From positions 2,756,918 through 2,762,010 of the forward strand of contig CP070700.1 in NCBI GenBank assembly GCA_020349865.1: a stretch of DNA of 5,093 bases. Direction: 5' to 3'. This document shows positions 1 through 5,093 of this stretch, one piece after another. The translations under genes and the position numbers were made by a program. Within the stretch, counting starts at the first letter, position 1; the number at the start of each line of letters is the position of its first letter. The notes under the pieces are model-generated. The model was not told the DNA's origin. It ran no database searches and saw nothing but the letters and a program-made list of their open reading frames with translations. Origin of the DNA: Desulfobacteraceae bacterium. GTDB taxonomy: Bacteria; Desulfobacterota; DSM-4660; Desulfatiglandales; Desulfatiglandaceae.

Positions 1-289
1 GTATTTTGAAAAAACCAACCTTGGATTATAGGGTCATGGAGATCTCTTTTTCAAATGCCGCATAAACCGGCATAATTATATGGAACGGCAGATCGGCCCT
101 GAAATTCTGAATAAGACAGCCCCAGAAGGGAACACTCATAAAAGAGGTCGCCTTCTCTGCCTGCTTCCCGCCCCTGTTCAAGGCCCAGGGGGCGTGCCAC
201 GAGCTTTGTATAATTTTTGTGATGCGGCTTTTGAAAAAGAGATCCCCATGGCCCTCCCTGTCCTATTTTCAATGAGCTAAAGTGCTACC
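1..289. mobile_element. MITE-like composite palindromic element, copy 1 (left end cut by window)
   Basis: This is a non-coding structured repeat that is homologous along its length to the element at 1756-2053. Its inner part (31-254) is bounded by 33-base inverted repeats at 31-63 and 222-254, which agree at 30 of 33 positions when one is reverse-complemented. Between them lies a 158-base core sharing blocks such as AACGGCAGAT, GACAGCCCC and CTTCTCTGCCTGCT with the other copy. Outside the inner repeats, 1-30 matches the reverse complement of the right flank of copy 2 (24 of 30), and 255-289 matches the reverse complement of the left flank of copy 2. The outer terminus is therefore missing on the left because the window starts there. 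No open reading frame of note and no transposase is present, so any movement would have to be driven in trans. The class is inferred from structure alone; a structured non-mobile intergenic repeat family is the alternative. Confidence 0.7.
31..254. repeat. Inner inverted-repeat unit of copy 1 (33-bp arms around a 158-bp core)
   Basis: The arms are 31-63 (starting GGGTCATGGAGATCTC) and 222-254 (ending GATCCCCATGGCCC). They differ at only three positions. The core carries further short dyads, for example GGCAGA near 87 and TCTGCC near 155, which are kept in copy 2. As single-stranded DNA or RNA the unit would fold into a long stem with a branched head. Confidence 0.75.
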
Positions 290-293
290 ATTG

Positions 294-1692
<1,399 letters not shown>

Positions 1693-1700
1693 GTAATAGG

Positions 1701-1730
1701 CCACCGCAGACGCTAAGGACGCAGAGAAAA
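1701..1730. repeat. Short ACGCAGAG-type intergenic repeat
   Basis: Eight bases after the purA stop there is a GC-rich segment in which CGCAGA recurs at a 15-base interval (1705 and 1720), joined by the half-repeat GACGC. From memory, strings of the kind GACGCAGAGGACGCAGAG are common dispersed intergenic repeats in environmental bacteria including deltaproteobacteria. No long hairpin followed by a T-run is present, so it is not an obvious purA terminator. Confidence 0.4.
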
Positions 1731-1755
1731 GAAAGTTGGGGAAAACGAAAAAAGC

Positions 1756-2053
1756 TGTAACAGTTTAGCACTTTGAAAATAGTACAAAAAGGGCCGTGGG
1801 AATCTCTTTCAGAAGGGCCGCAAAAAACTGCATCATTCCATTGAACGGCAGATTGGCCTTAAAACTCAAACCAGGACAGCCCCATAAGATAGCTCCTTTA
1901 TAACAGCAGCCTTCTCTGCCTGCTCACCACCCCTGTACAAGGCCAAGGGGGCGTTCGACGAGCGTCTAAGAATTTGTGTTGCGGCCCTTCTGAAAGAGAT
2001 ATCCACGGCCCGATAATCCAATGGTGATTTTTTCAAAGAACTAAACTGTTACA
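1756..2053. mobile_element. MITE-like composite palindromic element, copy 2 (complete)
   Basis: This is a complete 298-base copy. The outermost 24 bases at each end form an inverted repeat (1756-1779 starting TGTAACAGTTTAG, and 2030-2053 ending CTAAACTGTTACA) agreeing at 22 of 24 positions. Inside these lie unlike flank segments of 11 bases (left) and 18 bases (right), then the 33-base inner inverted repeats and the core. The element is related to 1-289 with roughly 70 percent identity in the core by eye. It contains no coding sequence and no visible target-site duplication. The ends-only relative at 294-374 shows that the same termini occur without the core. Mobilisation by a transposase elsewhere in the genome is inferred, not shown. 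Confidence 0.75.
1791..2011. repeat. Inner inverted-repeat unit of copy 2 (33-bp arms around a 155-bp core)
   Basis: The arms at 1791-1823 (GGGCCGTGGGAATCTC...) and 1979-2011 (ending ATATCCACGGCCC) agree at 31 of 33 positions. The core contains secondary dyads, including TTGGCCTT near 1851 with AAGGCCAA near 1939, and GGCAGA near 1847 with TCTGCC near 1915, so the unit could fold into a branched cruciform or RNA structure. Confidence 0.8.
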
Positions 2054-2066
2054 AAAAGTTTAGTTC
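2038..2066. repeat. Perfect 9-bp hairpin at the right boundary of element copy 2
   Basis: GAACTAAAC (2038-2046) and GTTTAGTTC (2058-2066) are exact reverse complements around an 11-base A-rich loop. The stem straddles the right end of the element at 2053. No T-run follows on either strand, so it does not read as an intrinsic terminator. Confidence 0.5.
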
Positions 2067-2240
2067 AGCGTTCTCCCATAGGGTCTGAGCCTGGGACCCG
2101 AACTCAGGCCGAGGGCCTCAGGGTCGAAGAATGCGCCTCAAGAGAGCAAAGCGAACAGGCGGTAAACGGTTACCATCTTGGTTTCAGAACGGAAACTAAA
2201 TGCTCACGGTAACACCCTAATTGAGCCAAAAAGGGCTAAT
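2067..2240. other. GC-rich intergenic stretch, no gene recognised
   Basis: No supported coding sequence or RNA gene lies here. The part from about 2079 to 2125 is rich in short complementary words: GGGTC at 2081 with GACCC at 2095 or, alternatively, GACCC with GGGTC at 2121, and GCCTG at 2089 with CAGGC at 2105. It could therefore form alternative small hairpins. It differs in composition from the AT-richer bases on both sides. It may be another dispersed repeat or decayed coding sequence. Confidence 0.35.
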
Positions 2241-2317
2241 AAATCCCCTCTATCTCCCCTTTACAAAAGGGGAGGATTTATGCTTCCCCCTTTTATAAAG
2301 GGGATCGAGGGGGATTT
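2241..2317. repeat. Double-hairpin palindromic intergenic repeat (AAATCCCC...GGGGGATTT)
   Basis: This 77-base unit has two levels of symmetry. The outer halves are inverted repeats: AAATCCCCTCTATCTCCCC at the left mirrors the right end that finishes CGAGGGGGATTT. Each half also contains its own small hairpin (CCCCTTTACAAAAGGGG at 2257-2273, and a CCCCCTTTTATAAAGGGG-like stem in the right half). From memory, closely similar AATCCCCC...CCTTTNNAAAGGGGG repeats are widespread in intergenic DNA of many environmental bacteria. An open frame reads through it, but that translation (SPLSPLYKRGGF...LPPFIKG) is the typical artefact of this repeat and not a gene. Confidence 0.75.
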
Positions 2318-2534
2318 CGTTCGATCAATGTGGAAAGATATCCGCTTGTTTTATAAAGCGCCTATGAATGAGTTATGAAAGACGCTTTGTAGTCTTGCAA
2401 GAGCCTTGTGTGCCAATGCATTTATCCAAAATCTACAGGTTTGTTTCGCTCGTTTAGGGTAACAGTATCAGAATATAAAAAACCATGTAAATCCTGTTAT
2501 CCTACAGGACCTCTTGGACATTTGAATCTTCAGC
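2318..2534. other. mnmG upstream region, no strong promoter seen
   Basis: This leader holds no gene. A weak promoter-like pair (TTTAGG at 2453 and TATAAA at 2474, spacing 15) is present but too poor to call. A loose inverted repeat AAAGCG (2355) / CGCTTT (2383) is the only other structure besides the hairpin at 2492-2509. No T-run terminator for purA is visible. Confidence 0.3.
2492..2509 (+). promoter_or_regulatory. Small hairpin in the mnmG leader
   Basis: TCCTGT and ACAGGA form a perfect 6-bp stem around the loop TATCCT. It ends 25 bases before the mnmG ATG and would bury the only AGGA word in the leader. That word is in any case too far (about 24 bases) to serve as a normal Shine-Dalgarno. 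Any role in translation control is inference. Confidence 0.25.
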
Positions 2535-4442
2535 ATGTCTACCTATGACAAAGAATATGATGTGATCGTAGTTGGGGCTGGTCATGCCGGGTGTGAAGCA
2601 GCTTTGGCGGCCGCAAGAATGGGCCACCCAACATTGCTTCTTACTATCAATCTTGATCACATTGCCGCTATGAGTTGTAATCCGGCCATTGGTGGGTTGG
2701 CCAAAGGGCACCTGGTCAAGGAAATTGACGCCCTTGGTGGAGAGATGGCAAAAAACACGGATCAAACAGGCATCCAGTTCAGGAGACTCAATACACGAAA
2801 AGGCCTGGCGGTCCAGGGATCAAGGTCTCAAAATGACCGCGACCTTTACCGCAGACGCATGAAGTCAGTACTGGAAGCCCAGAAAAATCTGGACATCCGC
2901 CAAGCCATGGTGGATCGCCTGCTGGTGAAGAATGGCAAGATTTTCGGGGTTGAAACGCAAATCCATGAAAAGTTCTTGTCCAAGACGGTTGTATTGACCA
3001 CAGGTACCTTTCTCAGAGGGCTCATCCATATAGGCCTTGATCATTTTCAAGCAGGGAGGATGGGAGACCCCCCGTCCATTCGCCTTTCTCAGCAGCTGGA
3101 AGAACTCGGATTTGAGTTGGGACGTCTTAAAACCGGCACAACCCCTCGGTTAAATGGGAGAACCATTGACTACGAGGGGTTGACAGTTCAGCCGGGTGAT
3201 GAAAAACCGAAACCCTTTTCCTTTACAACAACCAAAATCCCTCTACCTCAGGTGCCCTGCCACATTACCTATACCAATGAAAAAACTCACGATTTTATCC
3301 GACAGGGACTTGACCGTTCCCCCCTTTTCACTGGAATCATCGAGGGGGTTGGTGCCAGGTACTGTCCCTCAATCGAGGACAAGGTGGTCCGGTTTGCAGA
3401 AAAAGAGAGACATCAGATATTTCTTGAACCCGAGGGACTGGATACAGTCGAGGTTTATCCAAATGGATTGGCAACGAGCCTGCCCATTGATGTCCAGAGA
3501 AAGATGATACGGTCTATCCCGGGTCTCGAAAAAGCAGAGATTCTAAGGCCCGGGTATGGCATTGAATACGACTACGTAAACCCCCTCCAGCTGAAACCGA
3601 CACAGGAAACAAAGCTGGTGGAAGGGCTTTTTCATGCCGGTCAAATAAACGGGACCTCCGGGTATGAAGAGGCTGCAGCACAAGGCATGTTGGCCGCGAT
3701 TAATGCAGTGTTAAAAATCAGGGGAGAAAACCCCTTGGTCCTCTCCCGATCACAGGCCTATGCCGGTGTGCTGGTAGATGATCTGGTCACGAAGGGAACT
3801 AATGAGCCATACCGGATGTTTACCTCCAGGGCTGAGTATCGCCTGCTCTTAAGAGAAGACAATGCCGACTTCAGACTCAGGGACATAGGCTATTGTTTGG
3901 GGCTGGTCCCTGAAGATGTTTACCAACAGTTTGCCAGGAAAAGGGATAAAGTGGAGAAGCTGCTTGATAGGCTAAACAGGTTTAAACTTAAACCAGAGCC
4001 TCAAGTAGTAGATCGTCTGAAACAACTGGGGTCAGTACCGATCAGGAATGTCACCACATTGGGCCAACTATTGAAACGGAACGATATACTTTTTGAGCAT
4101 CTCCGTTTTTTCGATTCTGAACTCTCAGAAACGGATGAACAGGTTGCAGATGAGGTGGAGACAAGGATAAAGTATGAGGGTTATATTGATCGCCAGGAAC
4201 GCCAGGTGGAAAAACTAAGACGTATGGAAGGAGTAAGGATTCCAGAAGTTATGGATTACGGCTCCGTTCACGGCTTTTCCATAGAGGTCAGAGAAAAGCT
4301 GAGTAAAGTGAGACCCATATCCCTTGGGCAGGCTTCCCGGATCTCCGGTGTCACCCCTGCCGCCCTTATGGCGCTTCAGGTCCATCTGAAAAAAATGGGC
4401 GCGAGGGAAAATAGCCACCGGAGCAGTCTGAAGTCTGATTAG
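2535..4442 (+). CDS. mnmG: tRNA uridine-5-carboxymethylaminomethyl modification enzyme MnmG
   Basis: MnmG (GidA) is the FAD- and NADH-dependent partner of the GTPase MnmE. Together they install the carboxymethylaminomethyl (or aminomethyl) group on C5 of the wobble uridine 34 of certain tRNAs, acting in the cytoplasm with methylene-tetrahydrofolate as carbon donor. The 635-residue product is the normal length for the long bacterial form. Seen: the N-terminal dinucleotide fold [15 protein letters not shown] (GAGHAG at 14-19), [13 protein letters not shown] with Cys48, the GidA signature RYCPSIEDK with the catalytic-type Cys277, [18 protein letters not shown] starting at residue 367, [18 protein letters not shown], and a C-terminal helical region that in the family docks MnmE and tRNA. 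The ATG at 2535 is the only possible start before the FAD loop, because an in-frame TGA lies 12 bases upstream. No Shine-Dalgarno precedes it at normal distance. mnmE and rsmG, frequent neighbours, are absent here; the adaptor gene follows closely. Confidence 0.97.
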   Translation: MSTYDKEYDVIVVGAGHAGCEAALAAARMGHPTLLLTINLDHIAAMSCNPAIGGLAKGHLVKEIDALGGEMAKNTDQTGIQFRRLNTRKGLAVQGSRSQNDRDLYRRRMKSVLEAQKNLDIRQAMVDRLLVKNGKIFGVETQIHEKFLSKTVVLTTGTFLRGLIHIGLDHFQAGRMGDPPSIRLSQQLEELGFELGRLKTGTTPRLNGRTIDYEGLTVQPGDEKPKPFSFTTTKIPLPQVPCHITYTNEKTHDFIRQGLDRSPLFTGIIEGVGARYCPSIEDKVVRFAEKERHQIFLEPEGLDTVEVYPNGLATSLPIDVQRKMIRSIPGLEKAEILRPGYGIEYDYVNPLQLKPTQETKLVEGLFHAGQINGTSGYEEAAAQGMLAAINAVLKIRGENPLVLSRSQAYAGVLVDDLVTKGTNEPYRMFTSRAEYRLLLREDNADFRLRDIGYCLGLVPEDVYQQFARKRDKVEKLLDRLNRFKLKPEPQVVDRLKQLGSVPIRNVTTLGQLLKRNDILFEHLRFFDSELSETDEQVADEVETRIKYEGYIDRQERQVEKLRRMEGVRIPEVMDYGSVHGFSIEVREKLSKVRPISLGQASRISGVTPAALMALQVHLKKMGARENSHRSSLKSD

Positions 4443-4450
4443 GAGAAAGG
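4441..4450 (+). promoter_or_regulatory. Shine-Dalgarno of the adaptor gene, overlapping the mnmG stop
   Basis: AGGAGAAAGG overlaps the last two bases of the mnmG TAG stop. Its AAAGG end is 8 bases before a TTG at 4459, which favours that codon. The ATGs at 4480 and 4483 have no ribosome binding site at a usual distance. The overlap suggests translational coupling or at least co-transcription with mnmG. Confidence 0.5.
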
Positions 4451-4458
4451 CATAAGGT

Positions 4459-5093
4459 TTGGTTAAAGTCACAATTAAGATGATGCAGAACACTTTGATA
4501 AGATTAATCACTTTTCTGGGATTGGGCCTGCTTTTTCTCAGCCTCTGGGTATGCAGTGAAAAAGCTGAGACCGGTGTTGATGCGGAGACACAGCAGAGTA
4601 AGGTTAAATGGGTCAAAGTTAGCGAGGCAGAAGCCCTTCCTCCCAGTGGAAGTATTGAGTACGTTGGTGCGCTTTCGGCCTTCCGCAAGGTCAATGTGGC
4701 CAGCGAAACAGGTGGGACCATTGAAAAACTCTATTTTGAAAAAGGGGACAAAGTAAAAAAAGGTCAACTTCTTGCCGAAATCAGCACAAGCAGTATTCTT
4801 CTCAAGGTCCAGCAGGCAAAGGCTGCACTTCAGGCTGCAAAAAGCAATCTGGAAAAGATGGAAAAGGGGAGCAGGCCCGAAGAGATCCTTATAGCCGAGG
4901 CTGCCCTAAGAGAGGCGGAGGCAGCTCTGTTTGAGGCGGAGAAGAATTTTAACAGGATAAAGGGTCTTTTTGAATCCCGTTCAGTTTCTGACAGCGAGTA
5001 TGATTCCACAAAACGAATGGTTGATATGGCCCGCGCCAAAATGGAATCTGCCAAACAGCAACTTGCCCTTTCAAAGGAAGGTCCGCGCATTGA
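4459..5093 (+). CDS. Periplasmic adaptor (HlyD/RND membrane-fusion) protein, N-terminal part
   Basis: This is a partial gene; 211 codons are visible and the reading frame is open at the window edge. Such proteins sit in the periplasm of Gram-negative bacteria, anchored to the inner membrane, and link an inner-membrane RND or ABC exporter to an outer-membrane channel. From the TTG start: a basic n-region, a hydrophobic segment about 13-31 (LIRLITFLGLGLLFLSLWV) acting as signal peptide or anchor, then Cys32. The preceding LWV is a poor lipobox, so lipidation is doubtful. Residues about 64-115 form the first half of a lipoyl-like barrel-sandwich domain (YVGALSAFRKVNVASETGG...YFEKGDKVKKGQLLAEI), followed from about 116 by an alanine/glutamate/lysine-rich helical hairpin (AEAALREAEAALFEAEKNF, VSDSEYDSTKRMVDMARAK). 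The TTG start is chosen from its Shine-Dalgarno; ATG 4480 (seven codons shorter) is the alternative. The substrate cannot be told. A cognate pump gene would be expected downstream. Confidence 0.88.
   Translation, partial: MVKVTIKMMQNTLIRLITFLGLGLLFLSLWVCSEKAETGVDAETQQSKVKWVKVSEAEALPPSGSIEYVGALSAFRKVNVASETGGTIEKLYFEKGDKVKKGQLLAEISTSSILLKVQQAKAALQAAKSNLEKMEKGSRPEEILIAEAALREAEAALFEAEKNFNRIKGLFESRSVSDSEYDSTKRMVDMARAKMESAKQQLALSKEGPRI

Noticed and set aside
209..214. Perfect TATAAT, a possible -10 box inside repeat copy 1
   Set aside because: No -35-like hexamer lies 16-18 bases upstream (the region is CAGGGGG), the match is not kept in copy 2, and it lies almost 190 bases before purA.
51..280. 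Short open frames on both strands in the first 280 bases
   Set aside because: Both are read from the inverted-repeat element, and neither frame is obviously kept in the homologous copy at 1756-2053.
2079..2125. tRNA-like T-arm word (GAGTTCGGGTCC) on the - strand
   Set aside because: The invariant A of the T-loop is G here, and no acceptor stem, D-arm or anticodon arm could be assembled around it.
2241..2317. CRISPR-like or attachment-site reading of the intergenic repeats
   Set aside because: There are no regularly spaced direct repeats with unique spacers, and no integrase or cas gene is in the window.
2178..2378. 66-codon open frame on the + strand between the genes
   Set aside because: It runs through the 77-base palindromic repeat, whose translation gives the KSPLSPLYKRGGF-type artefact; no ribosome binding site and no family resemblance.
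4215..4767. Overlapping open frames on the - strand across the end of mnmG and the start of the adaptor gene
   Set aside because: They are antisense to two genes with clear family motifs and show no motif of their own.

Overview
The window looks like a chromosomal segment from a Gram-negative bacterium, most likely a Desulfobacterota (deltaproteobacterial) sulfate-reducer-type genome. That placement is an impression from protein style, moderate GC and the abundance of intergenic palindromic repeats; it was not tested by any search. Three genes are present, all on the + strand: purA (adenylosuccinate synthetase), mnmG/gidA (tRNA uridine-34 modification flavoprotein), and the 5' part of a periplasmic adaptor (HlyD/RND membrane-fusion) protein that runs off the right edge. 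All three are ordinary members of well-known families, with their key motifs intact.

Layout. Positions 1-390 hold no gene. They contain most of one copy of a structured, MITE-like repeat (1-289, cut by the window edge) and a short relative of it (294-374) that ends 16 bases before the purA Shine-Dalgarno. purA occupies 403-1692. The 842-base gap from 1693 to 2534 is almost entirely repeat material: a short ACGCAGAG-type repeat (1701-1730), a complete second copy of the MITE-like element (1756-2053), a GC-rich unrecognised segment (about 2067-2165), and an unrelated 77-base double palindrome (2241-2317). mnmG fills 2535-4442. The adaptor gene begins within 20-40 bases of the mnmG stop, so the two could be co-transcribed.

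Functionally, purA (purine synthesis) and mnmG (tRNA modification) are housekeeping genes with no obvious joint role. mnmG lacks its usual neighbours (mnmE, rsmG). The downstream adaptor should belong to an export system whose other parts lie outside the window.

The most interesting content is non-coding. The two large repeat copies each have a core of about 155 bases bounded by 33-base inverted repeats, and these sit inside outer flanks that also form an inverted repeat. The core has the same orientation in both copies while the outer flanks are swapped and reverse-complemented, so the core is flipped relative to its flanks. The arms of each 33-base inverted repeat match each other far better within a copy than between copies. 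The short element upstream of purA looks like the two outer flanks joined without the core. No transposase or recombinase is visible in the window.
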